DNA from: Gemmatimonadales bacterium UBA1120
GTDB lineage: Bacteria; Gemmatimonadota; Gemmatimonadetes; Longimicrobiales; Gaopeijiaceae
DNA length: 64,000 nucleotides
Direction: 5' to 3'
Assembly: GCA_002313925.1 (NCBI GenBank)
Contig: DCAZ01000115.1
Span: forward strand, 718 to 64,717
In this document: piece after piece, positions 35,319-44,705 of the stretch
How positions within the stretch are numbered: the stretch's first letter is position 1
Layout: each line of letters opens with the position of its first letter
Program-made: the position numbers and the translations under genes
Notes under the pieces: generated by a model
What the model was told of the DNA's origin: nothing
Databases searched by the model: none
Seen by the model: the letters and a program-made list of their open reading frames with translations, nothing else

Positions 35319-36986
35319 TTAGTTCCCCATCATCTTTGTGGTGAGCGCTGTCGGAGTCATCAGTTTGTAGATCGGTACTAAAGGTGGACGTGCTGAGCCC
35401 GTTCCGGCACCACGACCACCAAAGCCCCGACCTCCACCTACCGCATCTGCTGAACGAGGAATCCAGGCATCCATCGTGTTCCAATAGACGACGCTGTCCT
35501 CGGTCTCCGGTTCAAGCATGTGTGCGACCAATCGGCCAAGATATTGAGCTGTAGGTACAATGAAGGTGCCCGCTGGAAATAGTTCGGTAAGCGTGAGTAC
35601 CTCACCTACTTCAACTTTCGTGGCTGCTGCATGGTTGTATGCGCGCTCGTGCGTAACGTCCGTGACCGTGTAAGCATCAACCTGGAGTTCTGCAGCTGAT
35701 ACAAGCGTTTCGACAGTGATCCCATGGCGCCTGAGCATCGCAACTGCATCAACAGCGTCACGAGGTAGGAGGTACGCCCAAGGGCGAGCGCGTAACCGCA
35801 GGGCGACCGGCTTCTTCATAAGGTCGGCTCCTGTAACCTGAATAATCTCTACCGGATCATTCGAGCTACCTCCCCTGCCACCTCCTCGCACAATTTCGTA
35901 GCTGACAGGATAGTCCTCTGCAGCATACTCCATCACGACAGCGATATCACCTCGCGGCTCAGCTCCCATCTCAATCGTCTCACTGCGTGCACCATCCACC
36001 ACGCTCATAAGCCGATCAGTGTTTTCTGCAGCGAACTCGACTACTGTCAGATAACCTAGGTATCCGGCCCTTGCTCCTGTTTCAAGCTCCTGAGAAGGGG
36101 CCTCAAAAAGAATTCCGACCGAATTTACAAAGCCGCCGTAGTTTCGACCGATCCTCGCTTGTGACCCGCCAACCCGCCACTCATTCTCATCTCCACCCGT
36201 ATAATACCAGGCCTTGTAACCTTCCGTTGCAAGCTTCGCGTTGATGGCTGGAAAAATCTCCCGGTCGCACATGAGCGTGATCTCGATTGCCGGATCGAAA
36301 TGGCTCGGACACTGATAATTCAGGTTGTACGGTCGTGACCCGCCGTTGTGACCATCGACAAACATGTGCGGCCGCCACTTGCTAATAATGTTACCTACGT
36401 AGTTTGCGATCGCCGGCTGCTCGAGCTTGATGTAGTCGCGATTCAGGTCAATGCCCCATGCATTGCCTCGGGTACCTCGCTCAGTCGCCTCAAACCCGTC
36501 GGGATTGATTTGTGGCGCTACAAGAACTGTGACTTCATCAAGCAACTCGTACGCATCCGTTCCCGGAATTGTAAAATCTCTCATCAGGATCATCAGGCCT
36601 TCTCGGAACGTCCGTTCCCCCCCATGCACGTTCGCAGCCAGAACTACTACAGGTCGCCCTAGAGCCCAAGCCTCCCATGGTTCACTCACGAGAGGACGAC
36701 TGAATACAGCATAAGGAAGCTCCCGCCCCTCCCATGTCTGCCCATAGCTCCCTAGCCGCATATCGGTGGTGACGCCGCGGAGTGCTTCCAGATATTCCCA
36801 CATCTCAAGATGTCGGGTATGGCGCGTGAAACCGTTTTCCTCGGCAGCCGTCCGAGGGTAACCATCTGGGACAGGAGACCATTCAACCTGTGCACGGCTT
36901 GGAATAACCAGCGTTCCAGCCAAGAGGCCTGTCAGCAATAGAGAAAAACCATATCGGATGATACCGTGTGGACAGTCACGTCTCAT
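35319..36986 (-). CDS. Secreted M14-family zinc carboxypeptidase
   Basis: A 555-residue metallopeptidase with a signal peptide (GIIRYGFSLLLTGLLAGTLVIPSRAQ). The zinc site starts with His121 and Glu124 in NVHGGER, the third ligand is probably the His of FVDGHNGG, and the catalytic Glu lies in GILFEAPS. GIDLNRDYIK contains the substrate-binding Asn-Arg pair. The C-terminal 200 residues are a beta-rich extension seen in large bacterial M14 proteins, with a Gly/Arg-rich end. ATG 36986 follows GAGGT; longer starts add a non-signal stretch. It probably trims peptides in the periplasm or outside. typA lies 78 nt upstream. Confidence 0.88.
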   Translation of the reverse strand: MRRDCPHGIIRYGFSLLLTGLLAGTLVIPSRAQVEWSPVPDGYPRTAAEENGFTRHTRHLEMWEYLEALRGVTTDMRLGSYGQTWEGRELPYAVFSRPLVSEPWEAWALGRPVVVLAANVHGGERTFREGLMILMRDFTIPGTDAYELLDEVTVLVAPQINPDGFEATERGTRGNAWGIDLNRDYIKLEQPAIANYVGNIISKWRPHMFVDGHNGGSRPYNLNYQCPSHFDPAIEITLMCDREIFPAINAKLATEGYKAWYYTGGDENEWRVGGSQARIGRNYGGFVNSVGILFEAPSQELETGARAGYLGYLTVVEFAAENTDRLMSVVDGARSETIEMGAEPRGDIAVVMEYAAEDYPVSYEIVRGGGRGGSSNDPVEIIQVTGADLMKKPVALRLRARPWAYLLPRDAVDAVAMLRRHGITVETLVSAAELQVDAYTVTDVTHERAYNHAAATKVEVGEVLTLTELFPAGTFIVPTAQYLGRLVAHMLEPETEDSVVYWNTMDAWIPRSADAVGGGRGFGGRGAGTGSARPPLVPIYKLMTPTALTTKMMGN

Positions 36987-37064
36987 TCTAGACCTCATCA
37001 TTATCGGGGTGAAATGGATCGTAGGTAGCGTTGTTAGAGCAGGCAAGCGAAGTCCCCTCTGTAC

Positions 37065-38906
37065 TCAACCCCGAGCCCTCTTTGCCGCCTTCTTTCTCAT
37101 ATTTTGGTCGAGAACCGTTTTCCGGAGTCGGACTGCGTCGGGTGTGATCTCAATCAGCTCGTCATCCTCAATGAACTCAAGCGCCACTTCCAGCGTCATC
37201 CTTCTAGGAGGCTCTAGCTTGATGCTCTCATCCGAACCGGCTGCCCTCATGTTCGTGAGTTTCTTTTCCTTACCAACGTTTACATCGAGGTCACCCAGTC
37301 TGGCGTTTTCTCCAACAATCATCCCACCGTAAACCTCTTCACCAGGTGACACAAAGAGAGTGCCCCGTTCTTGGAGATTTTGCAGTGCGAATCCGACTGC
37401 CCTACCAACCCGATCGGCAACAAGCACGCCGCGCCCTCGGCCCTTGAGCACTCCGGCCCATGTACCCCAAGAGTGGAACTGATGATGAAGAACACCCTCT
37501 CCGCGAGTGTCTGTGAGGAACTCTGACCGGTAGCCAACAAGTCCACGAGCGGGAACACGCAAGCTTAATCTAGTGGTTCCCGAGTCACCCATCGGTCGCA
37601 GATCGGTCATCTCTCCTTTTCTGGATCCTAGCTTCTCGATAACGGTGCCAATTATTTCAGAAGGGACCTCAATTAGTGCCTCCTCATAAGGCTCTTGTAA
37701 TTCTCCATCAACACCGGTCCGAGTTATCACTCTCGGTCGCGAAACCTGAAACTCATAACCTTCCCGTCGCATCGTTTCGATGAGTATGGATAAGTGAAGC
37801 TCACCGCGCCCGCTTACCGTCAGGGTCTCTGGCTGCTCCGTATCCTCAACGCGCAGGGCCACGTTCTGTTCTAGTTCTCTATATAGTCGCTCACGGAGGT
37901 GTCGGCTCGTCACGAACTTGCCGGACTGTCCTGCAAATGGTGAGTTATTGACCGTGAAGTCCATGGACAAGGTAGGCTCTTCGACCGCGATCCCGAGTAA
38001 ACGCTCCTGATGCTCCGGATCACTCAACGTTTTCCCGATCTCCACACCTTCAATCCCAGTGAGTGCGACGATATCGCCTGCGTTTACCTCCTCAACCTCA
38101 ATACGTTCTAGCCCACTAAACGTGTAGAGCTTAGCAACCTTAGCTTCTTCAGCCTCAGTCACATCGTCGACCATGCCAGGGCTACCAAAATCAAGAAGAG
38201 CAACACGCTGGCCGACACACACCCGCCCCCGCTCTATGCGACCGATGGCAATCCGGCCCAAATAAGAAGAGTGATCAAGGGTTGAGACAAGCATCTGAAA
38301 CGGACCAGTGGGATCGACCTCCGGTTCCGGAAAGTGCGATATAATTCCATCAAACAGTGGCCTTAAGTCTCCCTCACTTAGTTCCGGGGTATCTCCTGCC
38401 CAACCGTCACGCCCCGCAGCATAGAGAAATGGTGAATCAAGCTGCCGTTCAGTTGCTTCCAAATCCATGAAAAGCTCTAGTACTTCATCATGCACCTCGG
38501 CCGGACGAGCATCTGCGCGGTCGATCTTGTTGATCACCACGAGTGAGAGGAGTTCAAGCTCAAGAGCCTTTCTCGTAACAAAACGAGTCTGTGGCATAGG
38601 CCCTTCCGCTGCATCCACGAGCAGGACGACTCCATCGACCATTCTGAGAATTCGTTCTACTTCACCCCCGAAGTCGGCATGCCCTGGGGTATCAACAATG
38701 TTGATCTTCACCTCATTCCAATACACTGCAGTATTTTTAGCAAGAATTGTGATCCCCCGCTCTCGCTCTAGGGGATTCGAATCCAAAACGCGTTCCTGCA
38801 CCTCTTGGTTGTCACGAAAGACTCCGGCTTGCCGAAACATCTGATCGACTAGAGTGGTCTTTCCGTGATCAACGTGTGCGATTATGGCAATATTGCGGAT
38901 GGGCAT
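37065..38906 (-). CDS. typA: Translational GTPase TypA/BipA
   Basis: A 613-residue GTPase related to EF-G that acts on the ribosome in stress and 50S assembly. The G domain (1-200) has IAHVDHGKTTLVDQM (P-loop), RGITILAKNTA (switch I), DTPGHADFGGEVERIL (G3) and NKIDRADA (G4). Elongation-factor-like domains follow, and the TypA-specific C-terminal domain ends near residue 600 (VALEFIEDDELIEITPDAVRLRK). Length is normal for the family. ATG start. Confidence 0.96.
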   Translation of the reverse strand: MPIRNIAIIAHVDHGKTTLVDQMFRQAGVFRDNQEVQERVLDSNPLERERGITILAKNTAVYWNEVKINIVDTPGHADFGGEVERILRMVDGVVLLVDAAEGPMPQTRFVTRKALELELLSLVVINKIDRADARPAEVHDEVLELFMDLEATERQLDSPFLYAAGRDGWAGDTPELSEGDLRPLFDGIISHFPEPEVDPTGPFQMLVSTLDHSSYLGRIAIGRIERGRVCVGQRVALLDFGSPGMVDDVTEAEEAKVAKLYTFSGLERIEVEEVNAGDIVALTGIEGVEIGKTLSDPEHQERLLGIAVEEPTLSMDFTVNNSPFAGQSGKFVTSRHLRERLYRELEQNVALRVEDTEQPETLTVSGRGELHLSILIETMRREGYEFQVSRPRVITRTGVDGELQEPYEEALIEVPSEIIGTVIEKLGSRKGEMTDLRPMGDSGTTRLSLRVPARGLVGYRSEFLTDTRGEGVLHHQFHSWGTWAGVLKGRGRGVLVADRVGRAVGFALQNLQERGTLFVSPGEEVYGGMIVGENARLGDLDVNVGKEKKLTNMRAAGSDESIKLEPPRRMTLEVALEFIEDDELIEITPDAVRLRKTVLDQNMRKKAAKRARG

Positions 38907-39010
38907 TGTTCGGGCGGTCCCCGGCGACCGAGACGCTGAGATCAGAGCCCGTTAAGTTAATCGCTTTCCTTCTATACTCTCAGTGCGAAACCTCATCGGA
39001 GTCACTTCTC

Positions 39011-40312
39011 TTGCGAACTACTTCTTCGGCACTATTCGCTCTAGTGGCCATCCTGGTATCCGATCTTTCACTACTCTCTGCTCAGGAGTTAGCTCCTACG
39101 TACGCCGCAGAGGCCCGCGAGCTAGTGGCAGATCCTCAAATTGTGAAAGCGTTTGCGCTTGCTGAAGAGCTAGACCAATGGTCTCTCGAGAGACTAATCG
39201 AACTGACAGAGATTCCGGCACCTCCATTCTTAGAAGAAGCTAGAGGTCGGCGTTTTGCTGAGTTACTAAAACAGTTTGGTGCAGATTCCGTCTGGACCGA
39301 CATGGAAGGAAATGTGATTGGGCTGCGCCGTGGCCGAGGGAGGGAGAGGACGATTGGTTTCGGTGGCCATCTGGACACGGTCTTCCCGGAGGGAACAGAT
39401 GTCACAGTCCGCCAGGTTGGCGACACCCTCTTCGCACCTGGGATTGGTGATGATACTCGAGGGCTAGTTGTTGTGCTGACCGCTCTTCGAGCAATGGAGG
39501 AGGCCGGAGTTGAAACTGAAGACGATATTCTCTTCGTCGGGGTGGTAGGAGAGGAAGGCCTCGGAGACCTCAGGGGGATGAAGCACTTATTTCGTGCAGT
39601 GAATGAGGCACCTGACGTTTGGATTGATGTCGACGGTGGTGGCCTTAGTCGACTAGTCACTATGGGATTGGGTTCCGTTCGTTACCGCATAGCTTTTAAT
39701 GGACCAGGAGGACACTCGTGGGGTGCCTTCGGCCTGGTAAATCCAGCACACGCAATGAGCCGGGCCGTTCGGTACTTTCAAGATATTGCAGATACGCTCA
39801 CGAGGAATGGGGCCCGTACCAGCTATAACGTAGGCCGAATTGGAGGGGGGACTTCAGTAAACTCGATCCCTGCAGAAACATGGATGGAGGTCGATATGCG
39901 CTCGGAAAGTCCTGAAAGTCTCGACCGTATCGAACAGGTCTTCTTGGACGCGATGAACCGTGGATTAAACGAAGAGAACCGCCTCCGTCGTAGTGGGCCC
40001 CCTCTGACACTTGAGAACAGAAAGGTGGGAGATAGGCCTTCTGGCTCCCTCGAATCATCAATCCCACTCATCCAGCGAGCATTGGCCACTACTGCAGTCT
40101 TTGGTGTGTCAGGTGAACTGGCTCGGTCATCAACAGACTCGAACGTCCCAATCGCACAAGGGGTTCCAGCAGTGACCATTGGCCGAGGGGGCGTGGGAGG
40201 TGCAGGACACTCGCCTGGGGAGTGGTGGATCAACCGAGATGGCCATCTTGCGATACAACGCGCTTTGTTGCTTGTCGTGGCTGAAGCAGGCCTCGCTAAT
40301 CCCATTTCCTAG
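39011..40312 (+). CDS. Secreted M20-family metallopeptidase
   Basis: A 433-residue zinc aminoacylase/carboxypeptidase-type enzyme. Metal ligands and catalytic residues are His120 and Asp122 (GGHLDTVFP), Asp147 (GIGDDTRGL) and Glu181-Glu182 (VGEEGLG); the dimerisation domain lies at about 220-340 (FNGPGGHSWGAFGLVNPAHA). The TTG at 39011, with CGGAG nine bases upstream, gives a clean signal peptide (MRTTSSALFALVAILVSDLSLLSAQ); the longer frame overlaps typA and is rejected. Substrate is probably a small peptide or N-acyl amino acid. Confidence 0.87.
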   Translation: MRTTSSALFALVAILVSDLSLLSAQELAPTYAAEARELVADPQIVKAFALAEELDQWSLERLIELTEIPAPPFLEEARGRRFAELLKQFGADSVWTDMEGNVIGLRRGRGRERTIGFGGHLDTVFPEGTDVTVRQVGDTLFAPGIGDDTRGLVVVLTALRAMEEAGVETEDDILFVGVVGEEGLGDLRGMKHLFRAVNEAPDVWIDVDGGGLSRLVTMGLGSVRYRIAFNGPGGHSWGAFGLVNPAHAMSRAVRYFQDIADTLTRNGARTSYNVGRIGGGTSVNSIPAETWMEVDMRSESPESLDRIEQVFLDAMNRGLNEENRLRRSGPPLTLENRKVGDRPSGSLESSIPLIQRALATTAVFGVSGELARSSTDSNVPIAQGVPAVTIGRGGVGGAGHSPGEWWINRDGHLAIQRALLLVVAEAGLANPIS

Positions 40313-40359
40313 GATCACTCTGGGATGCGCAGACACATGGATTGGTGCTAGGATTCAGG

Positions 40360-40794
40360 ATGCACTACGAACAGGCCACAAGTGGTATCCGCGTACGGGT
40401 TCAGCCGCGCTTCTCTCTATCGGATTCAAATCCGGAGGATGGGGTTTACGTATTTTCCTACGAGATAGAGATGGAAAACCAAGGTGATAGAACTGCACAG
40501 CTACTCTTCCGACATTGGAGAATCCACGATTCAATCGGGGATGATACTGAAGTAGACGGAGAAGGGGTTGTCGGTATGAAGCCAGTGCTTAAGCCTGGAG
40601 AATCTCACATGTACAAAAGCTTCTGTGTGCTCCGATCTCCGGTCGGTTATATGGAAGGTTACTACACATTCGTAAGACCTGATGGCGAACGCTTCCGTGC
40701 CGAAGTGCCCCGATTCGAGCTGAACGGCCCAATAATCATCCCGAATGCAATCCAGGCTGATGACCCGAGCGACAATGTACAGGAGATGAACTGA
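40360..40794 (+). CDS. apaG: ApaG-family protein
   Basis: A 144-residue protein with the fibronectin-III-like ApaG/DUF525 fold. IRVRVQPRFSLSDSNPEDGVYVFSYEIEMENQG and LLFRHWRIHDSIGDDTEVDGEGVVGMKPVLKPGESHMYKSFC match the family, including the GEGVVGxxPxLxPG loop. Function is unclear; it is linked to Co2+ resistance and stress in enterobacteria. ATG 40360 follows AGGATTCAGG; the longer frame at 40342 is less likely. It lies 47 nt after the M20 gene. Confidence 0.9.
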   Translation: MHYEQATSGIRVRVQPRFSLSDSNPEDGVYVFSYEIEMENQGDRTAQLLFRHWRIHDSIGDDTEVDGEGVVGMKPVLKPGESHMYKSFCVLRSPVGYMEGYYTFVRPDGERFRAEVPRFELNGPIIIPNAIQADDPSDNVQEMN

Positions 40795-40915
40795 CTACTC
40801 AGTCTGTTTACAGATTATCAAACCTGTTTTTGCAAGGGCGTTGGCAGTGCTTACCCGATGTTATTATGGTTTATTGCTTTAGCCACCTCATCCCTGTCGT
40901 AGATCAGGGGGAAAT

Positions 40916-41107
40916 GTGAACAATTCCGTCGCCATTGACGCTAAGCGCATTCTGCTTCGCTATGGAGCACCAATCGCTGTGTTGGATAAGGTATCTGAGT
41001 CTCACCGTGTGGAATTCGCACGTGCGATTGCTCGGACGACCCTCGCTAGCCGGGAACCGCGGCTTAAAGAACTTCTTATAGAACACGGTTATCTAGAAGA
41101 AGACTGA
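40916..41107 (+). CDS. Small hypothetical protein
   Basis: A 63-residue, helical-looking protein of unknown function (AKRILLRYGAPIAVLDKVSESHRVEFARAIARTTLASREPRLKELLIEHGYL). The GTG start has AGGGGGA directly upstream, which supports translation. It has no signal peptide or metal motif. It stands alone between apaG (120 nt upstream) and the amidohydrolase (195 nt downstream). Confidence 0.55.
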   Translation: MNNSVAIDAKRILLRYGAPIAVLDKVSESHRVEFARAIARTTLASREPRLKELLIEHGYLEED

Positions 41108-41302
41108 AGCCTGGGGCTTAAGTAATCGACGGCATCCTCCCCTGGGCATTCAAGCCTACAGACTCAGCCGTCTATCTTTCTGGTAGTCGGCTAACGCACT
41201 CGCCCTCCACTCCAAGACATTCTTCTGCTCGAAGCAGCGAACACTCTCTCATCGCTGCAGCTTAAGGCTTAGCTTGCCCGGATCCCTTCCTGGAGAGGAC
41301 TT

Positions 41303-42883
41303 ATGATTCTTCGAGCTATCACGCTCCTTACTGTAATCGCACTCGCCAAACCATTGTCAGCACAGGAGCAGACAGTGCTGATCAGCAATGGACGCGTGAT
41401 GGATGGATCGGGTAATCCTTGGGTGCGTGCTGACGTGCTTATACAAGGGGACAAGATCATAGAGATCGGAGACCTAGGTAACACATCGGCGGATGAAGTG
41501 ATCGATGCAACCGGGCTATACGTCACCCCTGGGTTCATTGATACACATTCCCATTCTGGCCCCGGACTGGCTACCGAAGGCCTCAGCCACGCAGAGCCAC
41601 TCCTCGCAATGGGCCTGACAACCATTTTCGCAAATCCTGATGGTGGCGGGCCCATCGATTTGAACGCGCAACGTGCCGACCTTGAAACAGATGGGCTAGG
41701 CGTCAACGTAGCCCAGTTGATAGGCCACGGGTCCGTGAGGTCACGAGTGATCGGGCAGCAAGACCGAGTGGCTTCATCTGCAGAGTTAGAACGCATGCGC
41801 AGCCTCGTCCGGGAAGCTATGGAAGAGGGGGCCTGGGGCCTGTCCTCCGGCACCTTCTACGTTCCGGGAAGCTATGCGCCACCGGAAGAGATCGAAGAGC
41901 TTGCCAAAGTCGTCGCCCCCTACAGAGGCTCCTACACGAGTCACTACCGTGATGAGTCCACGTACAGTGTTGGCTTAATCGCTGCCGTGGACGAAGTGAT
42001 CAACGTAGGTCGTGTTGCAGGCATCCCAGCAATTCTCACTCACGTTAAGGCTCTAGGGCCGTTCGTCTGGGGATATGGAGCAGCGATCGTTCAGCGTGTA
42101 AAACGCGCCCGCGAAGAAGGGATCCAGGTCTTCGCAGACCAGTACCCCTATACCGCCTCTGCCACAGGCCTAGAAGCTGCCCTCCTGCCCCGTTGGTCCC
42201 AGGCCGGAGGCCGAGACTCACTGATGGCTCGTCTGGATGACGCTCGCACACTAGAACGTATCAAGGAGGGAATGATTGAGGGACTCGCCCGACGAGGTGG
42301 GGCAGACCGCATCCAATTCCGTAGATACCGTCCGAATGAATCAATCGAAGGGCAGCTCCTAAGTGAGGTCGCTGAAGGGAGAGGTCAGCATCCTATCGAC
42401 ACGGCTATTGATCTTATCAAGGCCGGAAGCGTGAGCATTGTCTCATACAATATGAACGATGAGGACGTAGAGACACTGATGGTGCAGCCGTGGACCATGA
42501 CTTCTTCAGACGGCGGCCTGGTGCCCCTAAACGAAGGCGTACCACACCCGCGGAGCTATGGAACCTTTGCTCGTAAAATCCGGTTGTACGTCCAAGAAAA
42601 AGGGGTTGTAACTCTTGAGCATGCAATTCGGAGCATGACCTCGCTTCCGGCCCAGGTGTTCGGCATGACTAACCGTGGAATGCTTAGACCAGGGATGACT
42701 GCAGATATCGCAATATTCGATCTAGGCGCAGTGCGAGATCTCGCCGAATACGCGGACCCCCATCACTATTCCGAGGGGATGATTCATGTCTTTGTAAACG
42801 GCAAAGCAGCAATTCGGGAGGGAGCTTTCACTGGGATCAAAGCAGGCCGTGTTCTTCGGAAACGAACTCGAGAGATCTCCTGA
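41303..42883 (+). CDS. Secreted D-aminoacylase-like amidohydrolase
   Basis: A 526-residue amidohydrolase of the N-acyl-D-amino-acid deacylase branch, with a signal peptide (MILRAITLLTVIALAKPLSAQ). His82 and His84 (DTHSHSG) bind the metal; further ligands are the His of TSHYRDES and of LTHVKALG, and the catalytic Asp is in TSSDGG. In D-aminoacylase a Cys follows the HxH loop; here that region reads FANPDGGG, so metal binding differs slightly. It probably frees D-amino acids or related products from N-acyl or peptide forms. ATG start with AGGA upstream. Confidence 0.85.
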   Translation: MILRAITLLTVIALAKPLSAQEQTVLISNGRVMDGSGNPWVRADVLIQGDKIIEIGDLGNTSADEVIDATGLYVTPGFIDTHSHSGPGLATEGLSHAEPLLAMGLTTIFANPDGGGPIDLNAQRADLETDGLGVNVAQLIGHGSVRSRVIGQQDRVASSAELERMRSLVREAMEEGAWGLSSGTFYVPGSYAPPEEIEELAKVVAPYRGSYTSHYRDESTYSVGLIAAVDEVINVGRVAGIPAILTHVKALGPFVWGYGAAIVQRVKRAREEGIQVFADQYPYTASATGLEAALLPRWSQAGGRDSLMARLDDARTLERIKEGMIEGLARRGGADRIQFRRYRPNESIEGQLLSEVAEGRGQHPIDTAIDLIKAGSVSIVSYNMNDEDVETLMVQPWTMTSSDGGLVPLNEGVPHPRSYGTFARKIRLYVQEKGVVTLEHAIRSMTSLPAQVFGMTNRGMLRPGMTADIAIFDLGAVRDLAEYADPHHYSEGMIHVFVNGKAAIREGAFTGIKAGRVLRKRTREIS

Positions 42884-42971
42884 CAGAGCAGAATCTACCT
42901 CAACGTGTGCATCCATAAGAATAAGTGGCAGGTAACCCTAGAACCTTTCTGGCCGATGAAGGAGAAGCCCC

Positions 42972-43946
42972 TTGAGTGCAATTCGTGACTTCATCGAAAG
43001 GCACTTCAGACACTTCAACGCCAGGGAAGTCGTTGAAGCTGCTCGAGCCTATGAGACGCACCTAAAGGCGGGAGGAAAGATGCTCCTTGCTATGGCCGGC
43101 GCGATGTCAACTGGGGAAATCGGGATCATCCTGGCACGTATGATTCGTGAGGGTAAAGTCCATGCGATCTCATGCACCGGCGCTAACCTTGAAGAGGACA
43201 TTTTCAACCTCATATCGAACCGTGATTATGAGGTCATCCCCGCATGGCGAGATCTCTCTCCTGAGGATGAACGGGAACTACGCGACCGCGGGATGAACCG
43301 TGTTACAGACACGTGCATCCCCGAGAACGCTATGCGGCAAATTGAAGAACGCTTACTCGAATGTTGGCAACGAGCAGCCGCGGTAGGAGATCGCAGGATG
43401 CCCGTCGACTTTTTCTTTGAAATCCTTGATGACCCAACGTTAGCCGAGCACTATCAGATCGACCCTAACCACTCGTGGCTGCTAGCGGCGAAGGAAGCAG
43501 CTATTCCGGTCTATGTGCCCGGATGGGAAGACTCCACAATAGGCAATATGTTCACTGCCAATGTGATGATGGGCCACCTTCCCAATCATCTCTCCGTCAA
43601 GACTGGGACAGAGCAATTCCAAGCGCTGATGGAGTGGTATCAGAGTGAGCACAATTCTAGTGCGAGCGCATCTATCGGTTTTTTCCAGATCGGTGGTGGA
43701 ATAGCGGGCGACTTCGCAATCTGCGCAGTACCGTGCATCGTCCAAGACCTTAAGCACGAGGTCCCATGCTGGAGCTACCTATGTCAGATCACTGACGCCC
43801 AGCCATCCTTCGGGGGTTACTCTGGCGCACCTGCAAATGAAAAGATCACATGGGGCAAGATCGACTCGGATACACCAAGGTTCGAGATCAACTCTGATGC
43901 TTCAATTGTTGCCCCTCTGATTTTTGCATGGGTGCTTGGAGACTAA
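42972..43946 (+). CDS. Deoxyhypusine-synthase-family protein
   Basis: A 324-residue protein of the deoxyhypusine synthase (DHS) family. The eukaryotic and archaeal enzymes move the aminobutyl group of spermidine to a lysine of eIF5A. Bacteria have EF-P instead of eIF5A, so the role here must differ; some bacterial members make homospermidine. MLLAMAGAMSTGEIGIILARMIREGKVHAISCTGANLEEDIF matches the NAD region, and ITWGKID near 292-298 keeps the active-site lysine (Lys296, equal to human Lys329). TTG start with AAGGAG eight bases upstream. No polyamine gene is adjacent; the spermidine-synthase-like fusion is 9 kb away. Confidence 0.87.
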   Translation: MSAIRDFIERHFRHFNAREVVEAARAYETHLKAGGKMLLAMAGAMSTGEIGIILARMIREGKVHAISCTGANLEEDIFNLISNRDYEVIPAWRDLSPEDERELRDRGMNRVTDTCIPENAMRQIEERLLECWQRAAAVGDRRMPVDFFFEILDDPTLAEHYQIDPNHSWLLAAKEAAIPVYVPGWEDSTIGNMFTANVMMGHLPNHLSVKTGTEQFQALMEWYQSEHNSSASASIGFFQIGGGIAGDFAICAVPCIVQDLKHEVPCWSYLCQITDAQPSFGGYSGAPANEKITWGKIDSDTPRFEINSDASIVAPLIFAWVLGD

Positions 43947-44022
43947 AATTACGTTTCTCAGCAAGGGTACTTTCTCGGTCAGCAGTCTCGACGCTGATTT
44001 CGGCTGGAGATAGTTTCGGTTC

Positions 44023-44703
44023 ATGATACCAAGCCCACTATCACGCTCTATCGAAGACTACCTTAAGGCGATTTACGACCTCTCTCGAGGGGAGGAACCG
44101 GCATCAACAAGCGCAATCGCTGAAACGCTAGACATCCAACCTGCTTCCGTAACTGGAATGGTTAAGCGTCTGGCGGAAATAGGGCTTCTAGAGCACGTAC
44201 CATATCGGGGTGTTCGCCTTACCAAGGCAGGTCACCGTGAGGCCCTCAGGGTGCTGCGACGACATAGGGTCATTGAGGCTTACCTTTGCGAGCGGCTAGG
44301 GTATCCTTGGGATGATGTTCATGCCGAAGCTGAACGTCTGGAGCATGCTGCCTCGGATGATCTTGTCGAACGCATGGCAAGCGCTCTGGGCTATCCCAGC
44401 CATGACCCCCATGGCGCCCCTATCCCCACAACAATGGGTGATATAGAGCATATGGATCTTGCGACGCTAGCCGATGCAGCTCCCGGAGCCAGATTGCGTA
44501 TTCAGGCGGTTCGAGATGAGGAGGCGAAAGAGCTGAGAACGATGGCCGCCGACGGGCTTCTGCCAGGAGTCAATGTACTGGTTAATAAGGGGCAACAGGT
44601 CGAAGGTGTGGTCGACATTGTGGTAGGAGACAGCCAAGGACCATCCCTCGCGGTCAAAACTGAGTTAGCCAGACGAATCTATGTTGAACTCCAAGAGGAG
44701 TAA
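44023..44703 (+). CDS. DtxR/MntR-family metal-dependent regulator
   Basis: A 226-residue repressor that senses Fe(II) or Mn(II). Residues 1-65 form the winged helix (SIEDYLKAIYDLSRGEEPASTSAIAETLDIQPASVTGMVKRLAEIGLLEHV), 66-140 the dimerisation/metal domain (RHRVIEAYLCERLGYPWDDVHAEAERLEHAASDDLVERM), and the rest an SH3-like FeoA domain. Family members repress metal uptake when metal is plentiful; no metal transporter lies nearby. It ends 2 nt before the uridine kinase start, so they share a transcript. Confidence 0.9.
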   Translation: MIPSPLSRSIEDYLKAIYDLSRGEEPASTSAIAETLDIQPASVTGMVKRLAEIGLLEHVPYRGVRLTKAGHREALRVLRRHRVIEAYLCERLGYPWDDVHAEAERLEHAASDDLVERMASALGYPSHDPHGAPIPTTMGDIEHMDLATLADAAPGARLRIQAVRDEEAKELRTMAADGLLPGVNVLVNKGQQVEGVVDIVVGDSQGPSLAVKTELARRIYVELQEE

Positions 44704-44705
44704 GG

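Noticed and set aside
39136..39660. 174-codon minus-strand frame opposite the M20 peptidase
   Set aside because: Antisense to conserved catalytic motifs of the peptidase; composition (Ser, Pro, Arg) typical of a shadow.
41269..41853. 194-codon minus-strand frame opposite the D-aminoacylase-like gene
   Set aside because: Antisense to a clear amidohydrolase with signal peptide and HxH motif.
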